Source: Tunturiibacter gelidiferens
GTDB taxonomy: Bacteria > Acidobacteriota > Terriglobia > Terriglobales > Acidobacteriaceae
Reading direction: 5' to 3'
Length of the DNA: 64,000 nt
NCBI RefSeq assembly: GCF_014201335.1
Contig: NZ_JACHEB010000002.1
Location: forward strand, 310,001-374,000
Below are positions 36,927-45,024 of the stretch, one piece after another. Under the pieces are notes generated by a model. The model worked only from the letters and a program-made list of their open reading frames with translations. It was not told where the DNA came from and ran no database searches. Made by a program: the position numbers and the translations under genes. How positions within the stretch are numbered: the first letter of the stretch is position 1; each line of letters opens with the position of its first letter.

Positions 36927-37064
36927 CTGGGTTTCGCAACCGACTCGGCGAAGTGAAGATAATGCGTTGCTTGTTGCGGGGATGCAGACCAACGGTAGTA
37001 CTGAGCTGTATAACAAGCCAGTCCAAAGACCTGCATACTGTTCTCAAGCGGGTGCTTCCTCAGG

Positions 37065-37469
37065 TCATACCGAGGTCTGTCTATCTGCGAAGTAATAGCC
37101 GAAGTGAGAGTGGGTCAGCAAATACTGCGGATTTTCGGGATCGACCTCGAGCTTTTTGCGGAGTTGACAGATAAACGTCCGGAGGTATTCAGATCTTAGG
37201 CCGTATCTGGATCCCCAGACCGCAGCCAATAGTCGCGAATGCCTAATTGGTCGACCGGCATGGCTCATCAACTGTTGAACCAACTCGAACTCTGTCGGTG
37301 TAAGGTGAACTCGATGACCAGACTTCTTTACAGTTCGCGTTGCTGGATTCAACTCGATGTCCCCTATACACATCGTGTCTAGCTCTGTGTCCGGAGGGTT
37401 CAGTTGGATAGCGCGGGAGGATGAGACTTCGCGATTTGTTCTGGATATGAACGATTGTTCCATGTTCAT
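37065..37469 (-). CDS. OmpR-type winged-helix DNA-binding protein without receiver
   Basis: The 134-residue protein consists of a short N-terminal tail and an OmpR/PhoB-type winged helix: MCIGDIELNPATRTVKKSGH, VHLTPTEFELVQQLMSHAGR, AVWGSRYGLRSEYLRTFICQ and LRKKLEVDPENPQYLLTHSH with GYYF. It resembles the output half of KdpE-type regulators, and no receiver domain is encoded. Its start overlaps the end of the upstream ECF sigma gene by four bases (ATGA), so the two proteins are made together. It could be a phosphorylation-independent regulator or act as a partner of the sigma factor. Confidence 0.85.
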   Translation of the reverse strand: MNMEQSFISRTNREVSSSRAIQLNPPDTELDTMCIGDIELNPATRTVKKSGHRVHLTPTEFELVQQLMSHAGRPIRHSRLLAAVWGSRYGLRSEYLRTFICQLRKKLEVDPENPQYLLTHSHFGYYFADRQTSV

Positions 37470-38308
37470 CTACCTCCAACCGGGCTTAGTTCCTCATCAC
37501 CCGGGTGAACCGTTTTCTTCCATAAGGGGTTCATTACTTTTCCCGAAACAAAGTTGTATTCGCCCAGGTCAGGGCTAATACCGTTCTTGCCTTTGCGACT
37601 CGTTGGAGAAGCTTTGATATCACCGCTGCCGTTTTTTGAAAACACTGGCTGGTTTGCCCACATGGGCTTAACCTTGGTAGGCGATTTGCCAGCCTCGCGT
37701 TGTACGAATCCACGTAACTTTATTCTTGCGCGTAAAAGCCTCGACTTAGCAGCGGCCTGCGAAATGCCCAGGGATAGTGCGATCTCCCTCATTGAAAGAT
37801 CGCCTGAGTATCGAAGTGCAACAACATTACGAAGTTTTGAGGGAAGTTGCTCGATAGCCGATTGGATCAAGTCGGCTCGCTGTTTCTTCTCGAAGCATTG
37901 TTCCGGGTTGTCCCGGGGATCCTTGAAATCCCATTCGCTGAATGTCCCTACTTCGTCGGTGTTGTCAATCGCAATCTTTATAACACCGCGCCTCTTTCGC
38001 AACAGCATCAAGCCGGTATTGATCGCAATGCTCGTAAACCAAGTCGAGAAGCTAGCTTTACCCTGAAATGAATCAAGATGCAGGAATGCTTTCATCAGAG
38101 CCTCTTGAAGTGCATCTTCTGCATCATGCCAATTGTTTGTAATTCTATAGAGCATACGCAATATGCGTTCTGAGTGTGGCTTACTGAGTTCGACGAACGC
38201 GTGTGAGTCCCCGGAGCATGCCGCTAAAAGAAGCAACACATCACCCTGTTTGTGTTCATCATTAGCTACGGCCGAAGGACTTCCGTTCTGCTCACTTGGA
38301 TTCATCAA
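37466..38308 (-). CDS. ECF-type RNA polymerase sigma factor with C-terminal extension
   Basis: The 280-residue protein has sigma region 2 (DSHAFVELSKPHSERILRML, NNWHDAEDALQEALMKAFLH and SFSTWFTSIAINTGLMLLRK) and region 4 (LPSKLRNVVALRYSGDLSMR and EIALSLGISQAAAKSRLLRA). About 80 further residues after region 4 are basic and Gly/Ser-rich, with no recognised domain; they could be a regulatory tail replacing an anti-sigma factor, since none is encoded nearby. It is coupled to the receiverless winged-helix gene. The promoter lies upstream of 38308. Confidence 0.9.
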   Translation of the reverse strand: MMNPSEQNGSPSAVANDEHKQGDVLLLLAACSGDSHAFVELSKPHSERILRMLYRITNNWHDAEDALQEALMKAFLHLDSFQGKASFSTWFTSIAINTGLMLLRKRRGVIKIAIDNTDEVGTFSEWDFKDPRDNPEQCFEKKQRADLIQSAIEQLPSKLRNVVALRYSGDLSMREIALSLGISQAAAKSRLLRARIKLRGFVQREAGKSPTKVKPMWANQPVFSKNGSGDIKASPTSRKGKNGISPDLGEYNFVSGKVMNPLWKKTVHPGDEELSPVGGR

Positions 38309-38884
38309 TACGACACCTTTCGCGATAGGGTGGAACGTCTAAGTGGGTGATCAGCTACTTCCTATTACGTCCACCATTGCGGTGATCTGTCTGACTGCTT
38401 CGGGGGGGACTACCGGGACATGAAATAAATCAAGGATGGCCTGACTGCCGACTACCAGCACTGTCGGTCCGGTCGTTATCTATCGGTGCTCCTCCATCGT
38501 GAGCCTGATGGTAGCGGTCGACGCATTTGTTGCCAATCACATGTTTCTACTAGTCAAGAAAAGTGTTCAGTTTGTCCATGCATATCCGTGCATCATCTTT
38601 GTGCGAGGTCAGCTTGCGAACATTTCACTTGCAGGTTCGTCCGTCGCACCATGAGCTAGATCCGCGCGAATGCGTTGTCAGCAAATGGACGTGGTCGCCG
38701 GATGACAAATCTCCAAGACGCCCCTACATAAACATGTAATTTATCTCGCTCTTCAGCGTTGCTAGCATCGACGGGTTCACAGCAGTTTTGCGCGCATGCG
38801 CAATCGTGCGAAGGCTGCGGACATCGCAAACGGCTGCGAGGGGCGATTTTGAAAGTGCAACTGCAAACCAACGGAGGAATGAAC
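38309..38884. other. Intergenic region between sigma factor and hydrolase operon
   Basis: About 575 bases separate divergent genes. No coding frame is convincing. The region must hold the sigma-factor promoter and the promoter of the five-gene operon that begins at 38885; the operon's ribosome-binding site GGAGGAA is at 38873-38879. Confidence 0.4.
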
Positions 38885-39592
38885 ATGGGGCAAAATAACG
38901 GGACATCGAAGCGTAGTGAAAAAGGGCTTCTCACACCAGACAACTGCGTCGTGGCGCTGATCGATCATCAACCGCAGATGCTGTTCGGAACGAGTAACTT
39001 CGATCGCCAGTTGATCATCAACTGCACTGTCGCATTAGGAAAAGCAGCGCGAGTATTCGACGTGCCGGTGGTTCTGACGACTGTCGAGACGAAGAGCTTC
39101 AGCGGGAACCTGTGGCCGCAGATCCGAGCCGTGTTCCCGGGCCACGAACCGATCGAGCGTTCCTCCATGAATTCCTGGGATGACAAGAACTTCGTTGCGG
39201 CAATCGAGAAGACAGGGCGCAAGAAGATTGTGCTGGCCGGGCTGTGGACGGAGACTTGTGTGGCTCTCCCGACTGTGCAGGCGATCCACGATGGCTACGA
39301 GGTTTACGTCGTAGAAGATTGCTGCGGCGACGTTAGCCAACTTGCACACGACAACGCCATGCATCGTGTTGTCCAGGCGGGAGCAAAACCGGTCACGGCC
39401 CTCTCTGTAACCCTGGAATGGCAGCGCGACTGGGCAAACCGGGATACCTACGATGCCGTGATGGATCTTGCGAGAACGCACTATGGCGCTTATGGCATCG
39501 GCGTCGAGTATGCCTACACGATGGTTCATGGCGCTCCCGCTACGAAGTTTCCAGAATACGTTGTCCCCGCGGCGGAACTCGCACACAAATAG
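38885..39592 (+). CDS. YcaC-like isochorismatase-family cysteine hydrolase
   Basis: The 235-residue protein has VVALIDHQPQMLFG (catalytic Asp), IERSSMNSWDDKNFVAAIEK and LAGLWTETCVALPTVQAIHD with the catalytic Cys. VYVVEDCCGDVSQLAHDNAM follows. These are YcaC-group signatures; members hydrolyse amides or related C-N bonds. The C-terminal 60 residues (RDTYDAVMDLARTHYGAYGI) are also typical. ATG 38885 was chosen because GGAGG lies 7 bases upstream; the ATG at 38879 is too close. It is the first gene of an operon with an amidohydrolase, a channel, a VOC protein and a porin. Confidence 0.9.
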   Translation: MGQNNGTSKRSEKGLLTPDNCVVALIDHQPQMLFGTSNFDRQLIINCTVALGKAARVFDVPVVLTTVETKSFSGNLWPQIRAVFPGHEPIERSSMNSWDDKNFVAAIEKTGRKKIVLAGLWTETCVALPTVQAIHDGYEVYVVEDCCGDVSQLAHDNAMHRVVQAGAKPVTALSVTLEWQRDWANRDTYDAVMDLARTHYGAYGIGVEYAYTMVHGAPATKFPEYVVPAAELAHK

Positions 39593-39600
39593 AGCTTGTG

Positions 39601-39621
39601 AGGGCAGGCGACGCCTGCCCT
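39601..39621. repeat. Perfect inverted repeat between operon genes
   Basis: AGGGCAGGC-GAC-GCCTGCCCT forms a 9-base GC-rich stem with a 3-base loop, 9 bases after the hydrolase stop and 36 bases before the amidohydrolase start. No U-run follows, so it is more likely an mRNA stability or processing hairpin than a full terminator. Confidence 0.6.
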
Positions 39622-39656
39622 CTGAACAACAGAGCTTTGCTACTAAGGAAACCTTC

Positions 39657-41489
39657 ATGGAAGTTGACACAATACTTTACAACGCGAAGATCGCGACAAA
39701 TCGAGTACCAGCGTTTGTCGAAGCGGTTGCCATTACTGGCGGAACAATCAGCGCCACCGGCACAGACGAGGAGATCCTTCGTCTGCGCGGGCCAATGACA
39801 ATGGTCATTGATGGAAAGCGGAGAACAGTTATCCCTGGTCTTAATGACTCCCATATGCATCCGATCCGCGGTGGACTCAATTTCAACCTGGAGTTGCGTT
39901 GGGATGGTGTGCCATCGCTCGCCGATGCACTGCGAATGCTCAAGGAGCAAGCGGCTCGGACGCCCGCGCCCCAGTGGGTGCGGGTTGTCGGCGGGTGGAC
40001 GGAGTTTCAGTTTGCCGAGCGCCGGATGCCGACGTTGGATGAAATCAACGCGGTGTCCCCGGACACCCCGGTTTTCGTTATGCACTTGTACGACCGAGTG
40101 TTGCTCAACCGGGCAGCGCTACGCGCTGTGGGTTACACAAAGGACACCCCCGATCCTCCCGGCGGCGAGATTCAACACGACAAGCAGGGCAACCCCACAG
40201 GTCTTCTGTTGGCCAAACCGAACGCAAACATTCTGTACTCGACCTTGGCGAAGGGGCCCAGGCTGTCGCGTGAAGACCAGCTCAACTCATCCCGCCTCTT
40301 CTTCAGAGAATTGAATCGTTTCGGCATCACCAGTGCAATCGATGCGGGCGGTGGCTTCCAGAACTACCCTGACGATTATGGGGTCGTGAACGAACTCCAC
40401 AAGAAGGGTGAGCTCTCGATTCGCCTGGCCTACAACCTGTTCACTCAGAGACCTAAGCAGGAACTTGCCGACTTCCAGAATTGGACAAAGATGACCAAGC
40501 CTGGCGATGGCGATGACTTCTATCGCGTGAACGGTGCAGGCGAGATGCTGGTCTTCTCTGCCGCCGACTTCGAAGACTTCCTTCAACCTCGGCCGGACAT
40601 GGCGCCCGTCATGGAGAGCGAGTTGAAGGCGGTGATTCATCACCTCGCGGAAAACCGATGGCCTTTCCGTATGCATGCCACATACGACGAAACCACCTCT
40701 CGGGCCTTGAACGTGTACGAGGAAGTTAATCGCGAGATTCCGTTTGACGGACTGCACTGGTTTTTTGATCACTGCGAGACGATCTCCGACCGGAACATTG
40801 AGCGGATCAAATCACTTGGTGGTGGTATTGCCATTCAGAACAGGATGGCTTTTCAGGGCGAATACTTTGTCGAGCGTTATGGCGCACAGCAGGCGAAGCG
40901 CACGCCTCCAATCCAAAGAATGTTGGAGATGGGAGTTCCGGTAGGAGCGGGCACGGACGCCACGCGGGTCTCGAGCTACAACCCCTTCCTTTCTCTTTAC
41001 TGGCTGGTGACCGGGAAGACTATCGGTGGGTTGAGCTTATATCCGGAGAACAACCGGTTCGATCGCGCGAAAGCGCTCGAGCTTTATACCGTTGGGAGCA
41101 GCTGGTTTTCTACAGAAGACGGCAAGAAAGGATCGCTAGCTCAAGGACAGCTCGCAGACTTGGCTGTCCTCTCCTCGGACTACTTCTCAATTCCTGAAGA
41201 GGAGATCAAGAACCTGGAGTCGGTGCTGACTATTGTCGGGGGCAAGGTGGTCTACGCGGCAGACGAATTCTCAAGCATGGCGCCTCCGGAATTGCCCGTG
41301 AGTCCGGACTGGTCCCCTGTCAAGAAATACGGTGGATATGCGGAGAGCGAGGAAGAATCGACCGTCGGGGCAGCGAGCCACGCGATGTCGCTGAACGATG
41401 GCAAGCATTCCGTCGCTCATAAGACGCACCAATGGATCTTGGGCGACAAGGGACTTTGGAGTCTCGGCTGCGATTGCCTCGCTTTCTAA
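39657..41489 (+). CDS. YtcJ-like amidohydrolase
   Basis: The 610-residue metal-dependent amidohydrolase starts with DTILYNAKIAT, then VIPGLNDSHMHPIRGG with the metal-binding HxH motif. Further family motifs are FRMHATYDETTSRALNVYEE, LHWFFDHCETISDRNIERIK and VPVGAGTDATRVSSYNPFLS (the late Asp ligand). The C-terminus has the composite beta-domain GQLADLAVLSSDYFSIPEEE. This is the YtcJ/AepA group of predicted imidase/amidase-like enzymes. There is no signal peptide, so it is cytoplasmic. ATG 39657 follows CTAAGGAAACCTTC. It probably acts in the same pathway as the YcaC-like hydrolase upstream. Confidence 0.9.
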   Translation: MEVDTILYNAKIATNRVPAFVEAVAITGGTISATGTDEEILRLRGPMTMVIDGKRRTVIPGLNDSHMHPIRGGLNFNLELRWDGVPSLADALRMLKEQAARTPAPQWVRVVGGWTEFQFAERRMPTLDEINAVSPDTPVFVMHLYDRVLLNRAALRAVGYTKDTPDPPGGEIQHDKQGNPTGLLLAKPNANILYSTLAKGPRLSREDQLNSSRLFFRELNRFGITSAIDAGGGFQNYPDDYGVVNELHKKGELSIRLAYNLFTQRPKQELADFQNWTKMTKPGDGDDFYRVNGAGEMLVFSAADFEDFLQPRPDMAPVMESELKAVIHHLAENRWPFRMHATYDETTSRALNVYEEVNREIPFDGLHWFFDHCETISDRNIERIKSLGGGIAIQNRMAFQGEYFVERYGAQQAKRTPPIQRMLEMGVPVGAGTDATRVSSYNPFLSLYWLVTGKTIGGLSLYPENNRFDRAKALELYTVGSSWFSTEDGKKGSLAQGQLADLAVLSSDYFSIPEEEIKNLESVLTIVGGKVVYAADEFSSMAPPELPVSPDWSPVKKYGGYAESEEESTVGAASHAMSLNDGKHSVAHKTHQWILGDKGLWSLGCDCLAF

Positions 41490-41511
41490 CTTCAAATTGA
41501 AAGGGTAAGCA

Positions 41512-42333
41512 ATGGATCAATCTCCAGAATTGCCCAACAATGCGGGGCGTGTAAGCTTTGGTCGAGTGGCGCGAGACAGCGCGTTTGAGCTGATCCTTAC
41601 CTCTGTTCTGCTTTTCGGCGTGGTCAGTATCGTGAGGTGGGTGATTGGACCGTCGCCCATCTCACGGACGATCCCCGGAATCCATGCGGAACTCTGGATC
41701 GTGGGTGCTGCTGTCGCACTTCTGCTTGCCGGGCTGATTCTCAGTCCGCCGGGAAGGGCCTCCGGGGGGCATACTAATCCGGCCATCTCGCTGGCCATGT
41801 GGCGTTTCGGAGTTTTTCCCGGAACTGGGGTCATCCCCTACACCATCGCACAATTAGTAGGTTCCGTACTTGGGGTCGTCGCCTCCCGCAGGGTGTGGGG
41901 CAATGTGGTGGCTGAACCGTCGGTAGTATATGGCGCGCTCCAGCCAGGACCGGGATGGTCGACCTGGGAGCTATTCGCAACCGAGGCTTTTGGCATGGCG
42001 GTCATCGTGTTCGTCGTCGGGCTCTGCCTCGCGGTACAGCGACTGACGCCGTTCGTGCCTTGGATTGTTGGGGCTCTCGTAGGAATCGGGATCGCGGTAC
42101 TAGGAACAGCGACCGGAGGCAGTCTGAACCCTGCCCGCCAGTTTGGGCCCGCGGTCATTTCGGGACAAACACGGTTCCTATGGGTGTACTTGATAGCCCC
42201 AGTGGTGGGAGCAGCAGTCGCGGCATGGCTGAGATCGCTCATTCTGTATCGTCGAAAGGTATTGACCCATAGGCTATGCGGCATCATCGGGAATTCGGAA
42301 CGAATCAAATCTAAAATACCGGTCCCGAAGTAA
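41512..42333 (+). CDS. MIP/aquaporin-family channel
   Basis: The 273-residue protein has six transmembrane segments and both NPA loops: GGHTNPAISLAMWR and GGSLNPARQFGPAVI. The second loop carries Arg in the selectivity filter, as expected. These features define the aquaporin/glyceroporin fold. The N-terminal 25 residues and the C-terminal basic tail are longer than in minimal members. It may pass water, glycerol or a small neutral substrate or product of the neighbouring hydrolases. It starts 22 bases after the amidohydrolase stop. Confidence 0.9.
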   Translation: MDQSPELPNNAGRVSFGRVARDSAFELILTSVLLFGVVSIVRWVIGPSPISRTIPGIHAELWIVGAAVALLLAGLILSPPGRASGGHTNPAISLAMWRFGVFPGTGVIPYTIAQLVGSVLGVVASRRVWGNVVAEPSVVYGALQPGPGWSTWELFATEAFGMAVIVFVVGLCLAVQRLTPFVPWIVGALVGIGIAVLGTATGGSLNPARQFGPAVISGQTRFLWVYLIAPVVGAAVAAWLRSLILYRRKVLTHRLCGIIGNSERIKSKIPVPK

Positions 42334-42344
42334 AGGAGATCTCA

Positions 42345-43277
42345 ATGCGTACCACCAGATACCTTAGCGTGACCACCGTCGCCGTCCTCCTGATCTATGG
42401 AAGCGCAGGTCTTTCATGGTTGTTAGGGACTACGCCGCCGGTCGTCCACGCTTCTACGTCAACGCCGAACCCGGGAGTGGCACCGCAATACGATACAACT
42501 CACGTTTATGTCTCGCCGGAGGATTTCGATCGCTTCGTGGCCAGTCTTCTTGCGACCTTTGGAGGCACGACCACGAAACAAGGCGTCTTTACCGTGACGC
42601 CAACTCCGAGCAGCACGATGTCGCAACTGGTCTTGACACCAGTAGGAAGCGTGTCGGTGTTTGGTTTTAAGACACCAATACCCTATCCATTCGGCGCGGA
42701 GCGGACAGGTTATTTGGTGACGGATCTGGATGACGCGACCCGAACTGCAGTCGAGGATGGAGCAGATGTGCTTGTGAGCCCATTTAATGATCCGATCGGA
42801 CGCGATGTCGTCATCCAATGGCCGGGCGGCGTGAATATGCAGCTGTACTGGCATACCACCGCTCCGTCCTACAAAGCGCTCCAGACAATTCCGGAAAACC
42901 GGGTCTATGTCTCCACCAACAAAGCGGAGGCATTTCTTCGGAGCTTCCTGGACTTTTCTCACGGCAAAGTGGTTTCAGATGACCCGCACGCGCCCGGCGT
43001 AGAGATCGGACGGCCGAAGGACATCTATCGCAGAATCCGGATCGAATCGTCCTTCGGCAAGTCGACCGTGCTCGTAACGGATGGTCATATTCCCTATCCT
43101 TACGGACGCGAGACGACCGGCTATGAGGTCGCAAACCTAACGGATACCCTTGCCAAGGCAAAGGCGGCCGAAGTAGAGATTCTGGTCCCTCCCTACACTG
43201 CGGATCAAAGGAATGCGGCCCTCGTTCAATTTCCTGGCGGGTATATTGCCGAGATCCACTCGTCCTCAAGCAAATAG
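42345..43277 (+). CDS. Exported glyoxalase/VOC-like protein
   Basis: The 310-residue protein has an N-terminal hydrophobic signal (YLSVTTVAVLLIYGSAGLSW) and then two similar halves. Each has the beta-alpha-beta-beta-beta pattern of VOC domains: THVYVSPEDFDRFVASLLAT with GRDVVIQWPGGVNMQLYWHT, and NRVYVSTNKAEAFLRSFLDF with AALVQFPGGYIAEIH. The parallel IPYPFGAERTGYLVTDLDDA and IPYPYGRETTGYEVANLTDT support tandem duplication. VOC proteins are metal-dependent lyases, dioxygenases or isomerases; a periplasmic one is unusual. AAAGGAGAT precedes the ATG. It is placed between the channel and the porin genes. Confidence 0.8.
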   Translation: MRTTRYLSVTTVAVLLIYGSAGLSWLLGTTPPVVHASTSTPNPGVAPQYDTTHVYVSPEDFDRFVASLLATFGGTTTKQGVFTVTPTPSSTMSQLVLTPVGSVSVFGFKTPIPYPFGAERTGYLVTDLDDATRTAVEDGADVLVSPFNDPIGRDVVIQWPGGVNMQLYWHTTAPSYKALQTIPENRVYVSTNKAEAFLRSFLDFSHGKVVSDDPHAPGVEIGRPKDIYRRIRIESSFGKSTVLVTDGHIPYPYGRETTGYEVANLTDTLAKAKAAEVEILVPPYTADQRNAALVQFPGGYIAEIHSSSSK

Positions 43278-43304
43278 AGTCCGCCCGTTGATAGAGTGTG
43301 TTTG

Positions 43305-44723
43305 ATGAGAATTGTTCTAATCCTGGCGGCGGCCCTCTTGATTGGAGTGCCGAGATCCAATGCCCAGGCAGTGGCAACAGCCCCATCTGTAATCCAAGAT
43401 CGGAGTTACGAGCTGCTGAGGGAGGATGAGGACTGGAGTTTTTTGCGCGACAGAAGTCTCCGGGAGGACTTTTGGGACCCCATCAAATACATCTCGCTGC
43501 GCAAGAACGCCGATGACTGGTACATGACCATGGGCGGCGAAGCCCGCGAGGTCTGGGAGCAGATCGGAAACGACAACTGGGGCGAATCTCCTTATTGGAA
43601 CGGTTACCTCAATGAAAGGTACATGCCCTATTTCGATTTGCATTATGGCAGCCATGTCCGTACTTTCATCGAACTGAAGAGCGGATTAAATTCATTCCGT
43701 AGAGGCGGCCCGCGTCCCATCGATGAAAAGAAGCTCGACTTTCAGTCAGCGTTTCTGGAACTCAGTAGTTCGTCAAATTCGAAATCGATCGAGCTCCGAA
43801 TCGGAAGGCATGAGCTTGAGTACGGCTCCGGGCGCTTGATTGATGTGCGGGAGGGCCCAAACGTCCGGTTGAGCTTCGATGGCTTTATGGTGAAGAGCAG
43901 AATCGACTCCTGGCAAGTGGATGGCTTTGCTCTGCGTCCGGACGAGGACAACCCTGGGTTCTTCGACAATGCACCGGAAAATACCGTTAGTTTTTGGGGT
44001 CTGTATGCCACTCGGTCTTTGCCCCACAAAGCTTCCTTAGACCTGTACTACTTAGGCTTGGATCGGAAGGCGGCGACCTTCCAACGCGGCACAGCGCATG
44101 AGGTCCGCCAATCCCTGGGCGCCAGGATATCTCGCCCGATAGCCACCGAGCGTCCAGGATGGGACTTTGACGATGAGGGCCTCTGGCAGTTTGGCACATT
44201 TGGCTCGGGGAATATTCGGGCATGGACGATCGCGACTGAAACCGGCTACCGCTTTCCGACTGTACCCTTGAAACCGCGTTTCAGCGTGAGGGCTGATATC
44301 TCGAGCGGAGATCATCCAAGCTCGAATACCCTCGGGACCTTCAATCCGTTATTTCCAAAAGGCAACTACTTTGGCGTGCTTGCCACAACGGGTCCCGGCC
44401 CCATCAATTTCATTGACGTTCATCCTCACATCGAAACGGCGCTTCCGCATAGTGTGTCTGTGTCTATCGACTGGATTTTTCAGTGGAGACAGAGCCTTGA
44501 AGATGGCGTCTACGCTGTGCCGGGGTTCCTGATCAGGGCCGCCGATGGTAGTCATGCACGATTCGTCGGACATAGGCCCGGCACTGAGATTCGATGGCAG
44601 GCGAATCGCCACCTCTGGTTTCAGGCGGATTACGGGATCTTTTATGCGGGCTGTTTCCTGAAGGAGACGCAACCTGGGCGCAACCTCAACTACTGGGCTC
44701 TGTGGACCGGCTACAAGTTTTAG
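43305..44723 (+). CDS. Outer-membrane porin, alginate-export-domain type
   Basis: The 472-residue protein has a signal peptide (MRIVLILAAALLIGVPRSNA) followed by beta-rich sequence typical of the alginate_exp (AlgE-like) barrel. Recognisable segments are EDWSFLRDRSLREDFWDPIK, LRIGRHELEYGSGRLIDVRE, VRLSFDGFMVKSRIDSWQVD and the terminal YWALWTGYKF ending in Phe. Proteins of this family form substrate-specific outer-membrane channels. As the last gene of the operon it is a likely entry pore for the substrate of the two hydrolases. GTG and TTG starts lie just upstream, but ATG 43305 begins the signal peptide. Confidence 0.85.
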   Translation: MRIVLILAAALLIGVPRSNAQAVATAPSVIQDRSYELLREDEDWSFLRDRSLREDFWDPIKYISLRKNADDWYMTMGGEAREVWEQIGNDNWGESPYWNGYLNERYMPYFDLHYGSHVRTFIELKSGLNSFRRGGPRPIDEKKLDFQSAFLELSSSSNSKSIELRIGRHELEYGSGRLIDVREGPNVRLSFDGFMVKSRIDSWQVDGFALRPDEDNPGFFDNAPENTVSFWGLYATRSLPHKASLDLYYLGLDRKAATFQRGTAHEVRQSLGARISRPIATERPGWDFDDEGLWQFGTFGSGNIRAWTIATETGYRFPTVPLKPRFSVRADISSGDHPSSNTLGTFNPLFPKGNYFGVLATTGPGPINFIDVHPHIETALPHSVSVSIDWIFQWRQSLEDGVYAVPGFLIRAADGSHARFVGHRPGTEIRWQANRHLWFQADYGIFYAGCFLKETQPGRNLNYWALWTGYKF

Positions 44724-44758
44724 TCTGACGAGGAGAGGGTTGATTTATGCGGAAAGCG

Positions 44759-44990
44759 CTACCGTGAAGCCAGTATCCTGTATCGCTGAAGAATTCTATC
44801 TGGCATCCAATACCTCTGAATCTAGTACAGAATATCGTTGTGAATTCGAGCTTGAAATGGGCTCTCCAGTACGAAATAGCGTTTAGTCTGACAGGTTGCT
44901 GGTGGTGGTGGCTGTGAAATAGAGGCTGTGAAATAGAACGCTACTTCGTATTGAGCAACGCTAATTCGTACCAATACGAAGTAGCGGGTC
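44759..44990. repeat. Back-to-back Tn7/Tn5053-like transposon ends, copy B
   Basis: The left-facing end 44759-44893 is homologous over its whole length (about 135 bases, same orientation) to 21236-21369, including AGTACAGAATATCGTT and CCAGTACGAAATAGCGTTTA. The right-facing end TGTGAAATAGAACGCTACTT at 44927 matches 23 of the first 27 bases of the 21375 end and is followed by AACGCTAATTCGTACC. Unlike copy A, the spacer is 33 bases. It contains GGTGGTGGTGG and a tandem duplication of GGCTGTGAAATAGA (44911-44924 and 44925-44938). The block separates the porin gene from the GH3 gene. Confidence 0.75.
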
Positions 44991-45024
44991 TCGCCGCTGA
45001 TAATTGGATGTGAGATACGAAGAT

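Larger units (their letters stand above)
21375..44893. mobile_element. Candidate 23.5 kb TniQ-bearing Tn7/Tn5053-like element (non-autonomous)
   Basis: The segment starts with TGTCAAATACAACGCTAATT (then CGTACTG) at 21375 and ends at 44893. The minus strand there reads TGTCAGACTAAACGCTATTT then CGTACTG. The two 27-base termini match at 22 positions in inverted orientation, and both have further subterminal copies. tniQ lies just inside the left end. No tniA or tniB is encoded, so it could move only with help in trans, if at all. The flanking five bases are GACTG on the left and GGTTG on the right, which are not identical. A clean recent insertion is therefore not shown, and each terminus has another outward end beside it. 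Confidence 0.5.

Noticed and set aside
39601..39621. GC-rich palindrome considered as a transcription terminator
   Set aside because: No U-run follows and the next gene has no separate promoter in the 36-base gap, so it is listed only as an inverted repeat.
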